15,543 bases of DNA from CAYWHE01 sp964458125 (GTDB lineage Bacteria; Bacteroidota; Bacteroidia; AKYH767-A; OLB10). A model generated the notes under the pieces. That model did not search any database and was not told the origin of the DNA. It saw only the letters and a list, made by a program, of their open reading frames with translations. The stretch covers positions 1-15,543 of the forward strand of contig CAYWHE010000083.1 of the NCBI GenBank assembly GCA_964458125.1, in the 5' to 3' direction. Positions 7,697 through 15,045 of the stretch are shown piece by piece. Within the stretch, counting starts at the first letter, position 1; each line of letters opens with the position of its first letter. A program made the translations under genes and the position numbers.

Positions 7697-9892
7697 TTAA
7701 TTTCCAAGTTCACTCATGAACTTGATTCGCATAAGCCGGATTTCATCTTTGGTATATTCATTTTCACCCAGTTCGTTGATCGCGGAATCCACCGAATCGG
7801 TTTCGGCTGTTCGGAAGTAATCAAACACTTCTTCCTGCCGCTCGGAATCGATCACTTCATTAATATAATAATTAATATCGATGCGGGTTCCGGAGGCTAC
7901 AATACTTTCAACTTCGGCCAGGACATCCCCGAGTTTAATTCCCTTTGCATCGGCAATATCTTCAAGTGAGAGTTTGCGGTCGATATTCTGGATGATATGA
8001 ACTTTTAGACCTGACTTATTTACCACAGATTTTACCACCAGGTCAACGGGGCGGTCGATTTCATTTTCCTCTACATATTTGGCAATCAGGTCAACAAACG
8101 GTTTTCCGTATTTGGCGGCCTTGCCCACACCAACACCCACGATATTTTTTAATTCATCGAGCGTGACCGGGTAATTGATGGCCATCTCTTCCAGTGAAGG
8201 ATCCTGGAAGATTACAAAAGGAGGAAGATTTTTCTGCTTGCTGATTTTCTTTCGCAGGTCTTTCAACATGGCGAAGAGCTGGGAGTCGGCGGCGCTGGTT
8301 CCCCCATTGCCGGATCCGTCATCGTCATCGTCATCCCCGTCAACATGATCGTAATTATGATCCTGTGTGATTTTAAAGGATTTGGGTTTTTCGAGGAAGG
8401 CCCTGCCTGCTTCGCTGACCTTCAGCAACCCGTAATTGTCAATATCCTTTAAAAGGAAACCGGCCAGGAGAGCCTGACGAATGGCCGCCATCCAGAACCT
8501 GGGATCCTTTTCAGCACCTTCACCAAAAACTTCAAGTTTATGATGTCCGTATGATTTAACCTGGTTTTCTTCCTTCCCCACCAGCACATTAATGACATGG
8601 TCAGCAGCAAATTTCTCCTTGATGGCAATGATGGTTTCCAGCAGGAGTGCAATTTCCTCCTGGGCTTCGATCTGGGTTTTCGGATGAAGGCAGTTGTCGC
8701 AATTCTGGCAATTGGTTTTGTTGTATTTTTCACCAAAATAATGCAGCAGCATTTTTCGCCTGCACACGCTCGTTTCGGCATAAGCAACGGTTTCCAGCAG
8801 AAGCTGTTTGCCGATTTCCTGTTCGGCCACCGGTTTGCCCTTCATGAATTTTTCAAGCTTTTCGATATCCTTATAGCTGTAAAAGGCCACACAGCGGCCT
8901 TCACCTCCATCGCGGCCTGAACGGCCCGTCTCCTGGTAATAACCTTCCAGGCTTTTGGGGATATCGTGATGGATGACAAAACGAACATCGGGTTTGTCAA
9001 TGCCCATTCCAAAGGCAATGGTGGCCACAATCACATCAATTTCTTCCATCAGGAACTTGTCCTGGGTAGAAGCTCTCAGACCGGCATCCAGTCCTGCATG
9101 GTAAGGGAGGGCTTTAATACCGTTAACATTCAGGGTCAGGGCCACTTCCTCCACCTTTTTCCGGCTCAGGCAGTATATAATGCCGGATTTCCCGGAATGC
9201 TGCTTCACGAACTTGATGATCTCTTTCATCACATCCACCTTGGGGCGAACTTCGTAATACAGGTTGGGGCGGTTGAAGGATGCTTTAAAAACCATGGCAT
9301 CCAGCATGTTCAGGTTTTTCTGTATGTCCTGCTGTACCTTTGCCGTTGCGGTAGCGGTGAGGGCGATAATGGGTACTTCCCCGATCTGTTCAATAATCGG
9401 GCGCAGGCGGCGGTATTCCGGGCGGAAATCATGGCCCCATTCCGAAATGCAATGGGCCTCATCAATGGCAAAAAAGGAAATTTTGATTTCTTTGAGGAAG
9501 TTGATGTTCTCTTCCTTGGTGAGGGATTCGGGGGCTACATATAATAACTTGGTTCGTCCTTTGAGGATATCCTTTCTGACCTGGGCAATTTCGGCCTTGG
9601 TCAGGGAGGAATTCAGGAAATGCGCCACGCCGTCATCCGTACCAAATCCCCTGATGGCATCGACCTGGTTCTTCATCAGGGCAATCAAAGGGGAGATAAC
9701 GATGGCGGTTCCTTCACTGATTAAAGCCGGCAGCTGGTAACACATGGATTTTCCGCCACCGGTAGGCATAATAACAAATGTATCCTTCCTGTTTAAAACA
9801 TTCTTGATAATCTTCTCCTGATCACCTTTAAAGGAGTCAAAACCGAAATACTTTTGCAAGGCCCCTAATAAGGTCTTCTCTTTCACTAACAT
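7697..9892 (-). CDS. recQ: ATP-dependent DNA helicase RecQ
   Basis: 3'-5' DNA helicase of the RecQ family, acting in recombinational repair and on stalled forks. The 731-residue protein has all core motifs: Walker A TGGGKS (44-49), DEAH (144-147) within an FAIDEAHCISEWGHDFR segment, LTATAT (178-183), IIYCLSR (238-244), FGMGIDKPDVRFVIHHD (294-310) and YYQETGRSGRDG (318-329). The RQC zinc site uses Cys377, Cys395, Cys398 and Cys401, and a winged-helix part follows (about 410-510). An acidic linker (HVDGDDDDDDGSGNGG, 516-531) leads to an HRDC domain (about 536-610). The last 110 residues form a helix-turn-helix-like tail. It is about 120 residues longer than E. coli RecQ because of this tail. 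The gene is divergent from kpsF across a 98-base AT-rich gap. Confidence 0.97.
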   Translation of the reverse strand: MLVKEKTLLGALQKYFGFDSFKGDQEKIIKNVLNRKDTFVIMPTGGGKSMCYQLPALISEGTAIVISPLIALMKNQVDAIRGFGTDDGVAHFLNSSLTKAEIAQVRKDILKGRTKLLYVAPESLTKEENINFLKEIKISFFAIDEAHCISEWGHDFRPEYRRLRPIIEQIGEVPIIALTATATAKVQQDIQKNLNMLDAMVFKASFNRPNLYYEVRPKVDVMKEIIKFVKQHSGKSGIIYCLSRKKVEEVALTLNVNGIKALPYHAGLDAGLRASTQDKFLMEEIDVIVATIAFGMGIDKPDVRFVIHHDIPKSLEGYYQETGRSGRDGGEGRCVAFYSYKDIEKLEKFMKGKPVAEQEIGKQLLLETVAYAETSVCRRKMLLHYFGEKYNKTNCQNCDNCLHPKTQIEAQEEIALLLETIIAIKEKFAADHVINVLVGKEENQVKSYGHHKLEVFGEGAEKDPRFWMAAIRQALLAGFLLKDIDNYGLLKVSEAGRAFLEKPKSFKITQDHNYDHVDGDDDDDDGSGNGGTSAADSQLFAMLKDLRKKISKQKNLPPFVIFQDPSLEEMAINYPVTLDELKNIVGVGVGKAAKYGKPFVDLIAKYVEENEIDRPVDLVVKSVVNKSGLKVHIIQNIDRKLSLEDIADAKGIKLGDVLAEVESIVASGTRIDINYYINEVIDSERQEEVFDYFRTAETDSVDSAINELGENEYTKDEIRLMRIKFMSELGN

Positions 9893-9916
9893 TTCCTGTA
9901 AACAATAATTTTTCTA

Positions 9917-9924
9917 CAAATTTA
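9917..9924 (-). promoter_or_regulatory. Candidate -7 element for recQ
   Basis: Read on the - strand this is TAAATTTG, a perfect match to the Bacteroidota -7 consensus TAnnTTTG. It lies 24 bases before the recQ ATG. No TTG was found at the usual 19-23 base distance upstream; the nearest is only 13 bases away, so support rests on the -7 box alone. Confidence 0.4.
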
Positions 9925-9926
9925 AA

Positions 9927-9934
9927 TAATTTTG
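9927..9934 (+). promoter_or_regulatory. Candidate -7 element for kpsF and the envelope gene run
   Basis: TAATTTTG matches TAnnTTTG perfectly and lies only two bases from the oppositely oriented recQ element, giving a back-to-back divergent arrangement. It ends 56 bases before the TTG start of kpsF. No matching -33 TTG is visible. Confidence 0.38.
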
Positions 9935-9990
9935 CCTCAATTCCTATTCTTTTTATTTGAAGTCTTTAACAAGCAAATTTTGATAAAATT

Positions 9991-10956
9991 TTGAAAACAG
10001 CAAAACAAATTCAAAAGCTTGCCATGCAAACTTTTGATATCGAGGCAGAAGCGATTGTTAAGCTGAAGTCCTTTATCGGTAAGGATTTTACCGAAAGTGT
10101 AAAGCTCATATATTCGGCCAGTGGCAGGGTTGTCGTTACAGGTATCGGTAAAAGCGCCATCATAGCGAATAAAATTGTGGCTACGTTAAATTCCACAGGG
10201 ACTCCTGCTGTTTTCATGCATGCGGCTGACGCTATTCATGGCGACCTGGGGATGATCCAAAAGGAGGATGTGATCATATGCATCAGCAAAAGCGGCAACA
10301 CGCCCGAGATAAAAGTGCTGGTTCCTTTACTTAAAAACTCCGGGAACAAACTCATTGCCATAGTTGGAAATATGCAGTCTTACCTGGCTGACCATGCCGA
10401 TTATGCGCTGAACACCACGGTTGAAATGGAAGCCTGTCCGAATAACCTGGCCCCCACCACCAGCACGACGGCCCAACTGGCCATGGGTGACGCTCTGGCC
10501 GTTTGCCTGCTCGAATACCGTGGCTTCACCAGCCGTGATTTTGCCCGCTTCCACCCGGGCGGGGCCCTGGGCAAAAAGCTTTACCTTCGCGTGGGTGACC
10601 TGTATCCCGGTAATCCCCAACCCCGCGTGAATCCTTCCGATGGCATCCGGGAAGTCATCCTGGAAATATCCTCCAATCGCCTCGGGGCGGCCGCTGTCAT
10701 ACGGGATGGAAACCTGGCCGGCATTATTACGGATGGCGATTTGCGCAGGATGATGCAGCAAAAGAAATCCCTGGATGGACTGAAAGCTAAAGATATCATG
10801 ACCGTACGGCCCAAAACCGCAGACAGGGAAATGATGGCTGTGGATGCCCTGCAACTTATGAAACAGTTTAACATCACCCAGTTGGTGGTTACAGATAAAA
10901 AAAAATACCTGGGCTTCATTCACCTGCACGACCTGCTGAGGGAAGGAATTATTTAA
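9991..10956 (+). CDS. kdsD: D-arabinose 5-phosphate isomerase (KdsD/KpsF family)
   Basis: Interconverts ribulose 5-phosphate and arabinose 5-phosphate, the entry to Kdo for lipopolysaccharide inner core. The 321-residue cytoplasmic protein has an N-terminal SIS sugar-isomerase domain (about 35-180) and two CBS domains (about 203-260 and 268-321), the standard architecture. Residues equivalent to the E. coli KdsD active site are present: Lys54 (GIGKSA), Glu106 (SGNTPEI), Glu147 (MEACP) and His188 (HPGGALGKK). The start is unusual. An in-frame TAA at 9967-9969 bounds the gene, the first plausible initiator is TTG at 9991, and the first ATG is at 10024. I keep TTG because the residues it adds (KTAKQIQKLA) look like the helix that opens homologues. 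It is divergent from recQ and heads the tatC-CMD-DUF5686-lptB run. Whether it is the LPS-dedicated or capsule paralogue (KpsF) cannot be decided here. Confidence 0.94.
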   Translation: MKTAKQIQKLAMQTFDIEAEAIVKLKSFIGKDFTESVKLIYSASGRVVVTGIGKSAIIANKIVATLNSTGTPAVFMHAADAIHGDLGMIQKEDVIICISKSGNTPEIKVLVPLLKNSGNKLIAIVGNMQSYLADHADYALNTTVEMEACPNNLAPTTSTTAQLAMGDALAVCLLEYRGFTSRDFARFHPGGALGKKLYLRVGDLYPGNPQPRVNPSDGIREVILEISSNRLGAAAVIRDGNLAGIITDGDLRRMMQQKKSLDGLKAKDIMTVRPKTADREMMAVDALQLMKQFNITQLVVTDKKKYLGFIHLHDLLREGII

Positions 10957-11084
10957 TGGTTGCGCTGAACCCTATCCAATGGTTTGAAAAGGATAAATTC
11001 AAATTTTTTCCGGCTCATGCAACCTTCATGGAAAGGGTTCAATTTGTCGGGGAAATGAATTTGAAACCGCCACCGCCAAAGTAA
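10956..11084 (+). CDS. Possible small ORF overlapping the kpsF stop codon (42 residues)
   Basis: The ATG shares its A with the last base of the kpsF stop (TAATG), a typical translational-coupling geometry, and the frame runs 42 codons to TAA at 11082-11084. The product has an aromatic, basic N-terminal half (NPIQWFEKDKFKFFP) and ends in KPPPPK. It has no signal peptide or membrane segment, and I recognise no family. Codon use is not clearly coding or non-coding over so short a span. It could be a real microprotein, a degraded remnant, or chance openness. Confidence 0.28.
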   Translation: MVALNPIQWFEKDKFKFFPAHATFMERVQFVGEMNLKPPPPK

Positions 11085-11141
11085 GCTGAGCTCAAATTAT
11101 TCCGTGCAGGAAATCAAACCGGTTTCCGGATACAAGAACAA

Positions 11142-11975
11142 ATGTCAAAATTATTCAGGAAAGCCGATCCTAATACCGAGATGACCTTTCTCGATCACCT
11201 CGAAGCGCTGCGTTGGCACCTGGTGCGCTCGGCTGTCGTAATCCTGTCCCTGGCGGTGATCGCCTTCATCCGTAAGGATATTCTCTTTGACGGAGTCATC
11301 TTTGCCATGAAACGTGCTGATTTTCCAACCTACAGGGCCATGTGTTGGTTATCCGAAAAATATAACCTGGACATTTGCATTAAGGATTTTTCGTTTGAAC
11401 TGATCAGCATCAATCTTTCCGGGCAGTTTACCACGCATATGTTCGTGGCATTTACAGCAGGCCTGATCATGGGAATGCCTTACCTGCTCTGGGAAGTCTG
11501 GCGATTCATCAAACCAGCTCTCTCCCAAAAGGAAAAAAAATATTCCAGGGGAATTGTCTTTTTTACTTCCATGCTTTTTTTACTTGGGGTGTTGTTTGGT
11601 TATTACATCATCAGTCCCATGTCGGTGAATTTCCTGGGTACCTACCAGGTCAGCTCACTCGTCAGAAACCAGATCAATCTGGATTCTTATATTTCCACCA
11701 TTACCATCCTGACACTTTCTTCCGGGGTGATTTTTGAATTGCCGATGGTTGTTTATTTCCTGTCCAAGCTTGGAATCATCACACCGAAATTCATGCGTCA
11801 TTACCGTCGGCACAGCATGGTGGTGATCCTCATACTGGCCGCATTTATTACGCCTTCACCGGATGTCAGCAGTCAGTTGTTGGTAGCGCTTCCCCTTTTC
11901 CTGCTTTATGAAATCAGTATTTTTATTTCAGCAGCCGTGGTTAAAAGGGAACTTCAAAAAGCCAACGCATCATAG
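11142..11975 (+). CDS. tatC: Sec-independent (Tat) protein translocase subunit TatC
   Basis: Core receptor of the twin-arginine translocase, which moves folded proteins across the inner membrane and binds the twin-arginine signal peptide. The 277-residue product has six predicted membrane segments. Hallmarks are visible: the N-terminal HLEALR (19-24, with Glu21 and Arg24), PYLLWEVWRFIKPALSQKEKK (113-133), FELP (198-201, with Glu199) and TPSPDVSSQ (237-245) before the last segments. The first periplasmic loop (about 44-95) is longer than in E. coli and holds two cysteines (Cys68, Cys79). No tatA or tatB lies in the window, so the partner must be encoded elsewhere. The start at 11142 puts the conserved cytoplasmic N-terminus at the expected length. 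The gene is 185 bases after kpsF and 37 bases before the CMD gene. Confidence 0.96.
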   Translation: MSKLFRKADPNTEMTFLDHLEALRWHLVRSAVVILSLAVIAFIRKDILFDGVIFAMKRADFPTYRAMCWLSEKYNLDICIKDFSFELISINLSGQFTTHMFVAFTAGLIMGMPYLLWEVWRFIKPALSQKEKKYSRGIVFFTSMLFLLGVLFGYYIISPMSVNFLGTYQVSSLVRNQINLDSYISTITILTLSSGVIFELPMVVYFLSKLGIITPKFMRHYRRHSMVVILILAAFITPSPDVSSQLLVALPLFLLYEISIFISAAVVKRELQKANAS

Positions 11976-11988
11976 CAACGAATATCCA

Positions 11989-11996
11989 TACCTTTA
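11989..11996 (+). promoter_or_regulatory. Weak -7-like element before the CMD gene
   Basis: TACCTTTA differs from TAnnTTTG only at the last base and ends 16 bases before the ATG at 12013. No -33 TTG is seen at a fitting distance, and the gene may simply be co-transcribed with tatC. Confidence 0.2.
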
Positions 11997-12012
11997 AATT
12001 CTCACCACCAGC

Positions 12013-12357
12013 ATGAATAAGAAATTACAGGAGTTTAATGAATACCGGAGCCGGATGAATGAAAAAATACTCGGTGCAGATAATAAGGTGCTGAAAAGAT
12101 TGTTCAACCTCGATACGAATACGTATGAAGAGGGCCGGTTGCCCGTTAAAACAAAGGAGATGCTCGGGCTGGTCGCCTCCATGGTGCTTCGTTGTGACGA
12201 TTGCATCCGGTACCACCTGATCCGCTGCAGGGAAGCCGGGGTGAGCAGGGATGAATTGTTTGAAGTCTTTTCCGTTGGCACTATTGTCGGCGGCACCATT
12301 GTGATACCCCATTTGCGGAGGGCGGTCGAGTTCTGGGACGACCTGCATGAAGCCTGA
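12013..12357 (+). CDS. Carboxymuconolactone decarboxylase / AhpD-family protein
   Basis: Small cytoplasmic protein of 114 residues in the AhpD/CMD-like fold. It carries the family's redox motif: CDDC at 61-64 with His68 (Cys-x2-Cys-x3-His), preceded by LPVKTKEMLGLVASMVLR and followed by EVFSVGTIVGGTIVIPHLR. Family members of this length with both cysteines are usually thiol-disulfide active proteins that work as oligomers. The true substrate here is unknown, and decarboxylase activity should not be assumed from the name. It lies 37 bases after tatC and 51 bases before the DUF5686 gene, so operon membership is likely. The conserved neighbourhood does not by itself explain its job. Confidence 0.92.
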   Translation: MNKKLQEFNEYRSRMNEKILGADNKVLKRLFNLDTNTYEEGRLPVKTKEMLGLVASMVLRCDDCIRYHLIRCREAGVSRDELFEVFSVGTIVGGTIVIPHLRRAVEFWDDLHEA

Positions 12358-12379
12358 ACATTCCCGTTCCAAATTCGTT

Positions 12380-12387
12380 TAATTGTG
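12380..12387 (+). promoter_or_regulatory. Weak -7-like element that bears on the DUF5686 start
   Basis: TAATTGTG has one mismatch to TAnnTTTG and ends 21 bases before the ATG at 12409. It contains the alternative GTG start (12385). If it is a promoter, GTG cannot be the initiator on transcripts from it. No -33 TTG is evident. Confidence 0.22.
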
Positions 12388-12408
12388 TTTAAAAGCCTGC
12401 TCCACCAT

Positions 12409-14919
12409 ATGTACCCGGTCAAGAACCCCGCCTTCAGTCTGACCCTTCTCCTGTACGCAGCCCTTTTTGCAGGTCTTCAACAGGCATCAGCACAAACGAC
12501 CATCATTTACGGGCGGGTGACCGATGTGCTGACCGGGGAGGCTGTTCCCTTTGCCAATATTGCATTCCGGGGGACGGCAATAGGCACCAATACCGATATG
12601 GACGGACGCTATTCCCTGAAAACCGAAACACCCGGTGATTCGCTTACGGCCTCTTATGTGGGGTACATTTCGGTCACCCAGAAAATCCGGAAAGGCCAGG
12701 AACAAGTGGTAAATTTTTTATTAAAGGTGAACAGGATCGAATTGAAGGAAGTCGTGATCAAAGCCGGGGAGAATCCGGCCAATCTCCTCCTTCGTAAAAT
12801 CATTGATCACAAGGATCAGAATGATAAGGAATCCCTGGAGTCATACGCTTATGAAACATACAATAAGCTGGAGTTTGACCTGACGGAGATTCCTGAAAAT
12901 TTTAAGAACCGGAAAATCATCAAGCCTTTCGCTTTCATCTTCGACCGGGTGGACAGCAGCATTACGAACGAAAAGCCTTCCATTCCTTTTTTCATTACCG
13001 AATCCCTCTCTGATTTTTATTACCGCAAAAATCCAAGGGCAAAAAAGGAAAAAATCAGGGCCAGCAAGGTGAGCGGGATGGAGAATACAACCATTACCCA
13101 GTTCCTGGGTGACATGTACCAGCAGATTGATGTATATGATAATTACATTGATATTTTCGGAAAGAGTTTTGTCAGTCCCATTTCCAATATGGGTATGGCC
13201 TTTTATAAATATTACCTCACCGACAGCGCGTATATGGACGGGTTATGGTGCTATAAACTCAAGTTTAAGCCCCGCAGGAAGCAGGAACTCACCTTTACAG
13301 GCGATTGCTGGGTACATGATACAACATTTGCCATCAAGAAAATCAACATGCGCATTGCCGATGATGCCAACATCAATTTTGTCAATGACCTGGGCGTGGT
13401 GAAGGAGTATAAACGTGTTGACGGTTCGCATTGGATGATTACCCGCGATCTGCTGGTCATTGATTTCAAGGCACGGGAAAAGGGAATGGGATTCATCGGC
13501 CGGAAAACCACTTCCTATAAAAACTTTGTGCTGAATCAGCCGCTCGATGATTCGGTTTTTAAAGGGACGGAAGAAACCGATGTGGCGGAAGATGCCGCCC
13601 TGAAGGACGAACAGTTCTGGACGGAAGCCCGGCACGACAGCTTAACCAAACGGGAAAGGGATATCTATGCGCTGGTGGATACCATCAAGTCGCTTCCGGT
13701 TTTCCAGACCTATGTCGACATCATCACCCTTTTTGTGACTGGATACAAGGAATTCGGCAATTTTCCGTTTGAGTTCGGTCCTTATTTTACCCTGTTTTCA
13801 TTTAACTCCGTTGAAGGCGCACGCTTCCGGCTGGGCGGGCGGACCAGTGATAATTTCAGCACCAGATACGAGGTGAACGGGTACGGGGCTTATGGTCTGA
13901 AAGACCAGCGTTTCAAATACAAAGCCGGTTTCCGCTGGTTTATAACCAAAAAACCACGGCAGATTTTTTCCGTATCGTATAAGAATGACGTTACCCAACT
14001 GGCAAACAGTGATGATGCTTTCCAGGATGACAATATCCTGACTTCCCTGTTCAGGAGAAGTCCGTCCAGCAAGCTCAACAACGTCATCGAGAAGAAGGCC
14101 AGCTATGAACGTGAGTGGTTCCCCGGGTTTTCCAACCGGATCATGCTGAATCACAGCGACTACCTGCCGCTTGGCGACCTGGATAATGATTCCGTGTTTT
14201 TTTTCTATAATGAACACCACCAGTTCGAACCGCAGAAGCGGATAACCACGGCCGAGATATCACTCTATACGCGTTTCCTGTACCGCGAAAAATTTGTTTA
14301 TGGCAAAACAGGACGCATCAGCCTGGGCAGCAAGTATCCCTTGGTACAGTTGAATTATACCCTGGGCATGAAGGATATTTTTCACAGCGATTTCAATTAT
14401 CATAAACTCAACTTCCGGATCAGCGACAGCTATAAGATTCCGCCAATCGGTTACATGTATTACAGCCTGGAAGCGGGCAAAATTTTCGGTTCGGTTCCTT
14501 ACCCGCTGCTGGTGCTGCATCCCGGGAATGAATCTTATTTTTATGATCAGTTGTCGTTTAACCTGATGAATTATTTTGAGTTCGCCAGCGAACAGTATGT
14601 CAGCCTGCTGTTATCCCAGCATTTTGAAGGGTTTTTGCTGAACCGCATACCACTGATGCGGAAACTGAAATGGAGGGAAGTCGCCACCGCCCATGCCGTA
14701 ATAGGCTCCCTGTCAGGCCGTAACAGGAGCATTTTTGTGCAGACCAATGAACCGAAGCAATATTTTTACGATTTTAAGTATCCCTATGTGGAGTTAAGTG
14801 CCGGCCTTGAAAATATCTTTAAGATTTTCCGGTTTGACGTCCTGTGGAGGCTTAGTTACCTGGATCATGACAACACCGTGCCATTGGGATTCCGGGCCAG
14901 TCTTCAGCTGACTTTTTAA
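12409..14919 (+). CDS. CarboxypepD_reg-like / DUF5686 outer-membrane protein
   Basis: Large predicted outer-membrane protein of unknown function (836 residues from this ATG). Residues 1-28 form a signal peptide with cleavage ASA|Q. Residues about 31-107 are a carboxypeptidase regulatory-like beta domain (IYGRVTDVLTGEAVPFANI, then DMDGRYSL), as found at the N-terminus of SusC/TonB-type receptors. The rest matches DUF5686, beginning with ENPANLLLRKIIDHK (about 121-135). The C-terminal third has alternating aromatic strands typical of a beta barrel and ends in LQLTF, with the terminal Phe expected for BAM-inserted proteins. I see no TonB plug domain. An in-frame GTG at 12385 would add eight residues; ATG 12409 is preferred because the signal peptide is then of normal length. 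It sits between the CMD gene and lptB, 126 bases before the latter, so an envelope-biogenesis role is inferred only. Confidence 0.9.
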   Translation: MYPVKNPAFSLTLLLYAALFAGLQQASAQTTIIYGRVTDVLTGEAVPFANIAFRGTAIGTNTDMDGRYSLKTETPGDSLTASYVGYISVTQKIRKGQEQVVNFLLKVNRIELKEVVIKAGENPANLLLRKIIDHKDQNDKESLESYAYETYNKLEFDLTEIPENFKNRKIIKPFAFIFDRVDSSITNEKPSIPFFITESLSDFYYRKNPRAKKEKIRASKVSGMENTTITQFLGDMYQQIDVYDNYIDIFGKSFVSPISNMGMAFYKYYLTDSAYMDGLWCYKLKFKPRRKQELTFTGDCWVHDTTFAIKKINMRIADDANINFVNDLGVVKEYKRVDGSHWMITRDLLVIDFKAREKGMGFIGRKTTSYKNFVLNQPLDDSVFKGTEETDVAEDAALKDEQFWTEARHDSLTKRERDIYALVDTIKSLPVFQTYVDIITLFVTGYKEFGNFPFEFGPYFTLFSFNSVEGARFRLGGRTSDNFSTRYEVNGYGAYGLKDQRFKYKAGFRWFITKKPRQIFSVSYKNDVTQLANSDDAFQDDNILTSLFRRSPSSKLNNVIEKKASYEREWFPGFSNRIMLNHSDYLPLGDLDNDSVFFFYNEHHQFEPQKRITTAEISLYTRFLYREKFVYGKTGRISLGSKYPLVQLNYTLGMKDIFHSDFNYHKLNFRISDSYKIPPIGYMYYSLEAGKIFGSVPYPLLVLHPGNESYFYDQLSFNLMNYFEFASEQYVSLLLSQHFEGFLLNRIPLMRKLKWREVATAHAVIGSLSGRNRSIFVQTNEPKQYFYDFKYPYVELSAGLENIFKIFRFDVLWRLSYLDHDNTVPLGFRASLQLTF

Positions 14920-14983
14920 AAAAGGCCCCTTTGATTTCAGCCTCCGCCGGCAGAAGCAATACCTGAATTCTTAAGTTTTATTG

Positions 14984-14995
14984 ACAGCCGGCTGT
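14984..14995. repeat. 12-base perfect palindrome upstream of lptB
   Basis: ACAGCCGGCTGT reads identically on both strands. It lies in the gap between the DUF5686 gene and lptB, about 25 bases before the candidate -7 box. It could be a regulator site or a small hairpin, but no T-run follows. Palindromes of this size occur by chance a few times per 15 kb. Confidence 0.3.
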
Positions 14996-15019
14996 ACGGT
15001 GACAGAAATGTTTATTGCT

Positions 15020-15027
15020 TACATTTG
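15020..15027 (+). promoter_or_regulatory. Candidate -7 element for lptB
   Basis: TACATTTG matches TAnnTTTG perfectly and ends 18 bases before the lptB ATG. The nearest upstream TTG (14981-14983) is 36 bases away, too far for a normal -33 element, so the call rests on the -7 match and its distance from the start. Confidence 0.42.
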
Positions 15028-15045
15028 CAATTCTATTGATCAGGC

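Noticed and set aside
8966..9544. 192-codon open frame antisense to recQ
   Set aside because: It lies over conserved helicase motifs of the - strand and its product resembles nothing known.
10327..10929. 200-codon open frame antisense to kpsF
   Set aside because: The + strand frame encodes complete SIS and CBS motifs; the reverse frame has no recognisable features.
11109..11127. GGAAA/TTTCC inverted repeat with AAACCGGTTT before tatC
   Set aside because: The arms are short and overlap, no T-run follows, and such repeats arise often by chance.
14916..14932. Possible terminator right after the DUF5686 stop (AAAGG/CCTTT)
   Set aside because: The loop would be two bases and no T-run follows, so it cannot form a working hairpin terminator.
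14981..14986. TTGACA, an E. coli-like -35 box upstream of lptB
   Set aside because: No TATAAT-like partner lies 16-18 bases downstream, and Bacteroidota primary sigma factors do not use this consensus.
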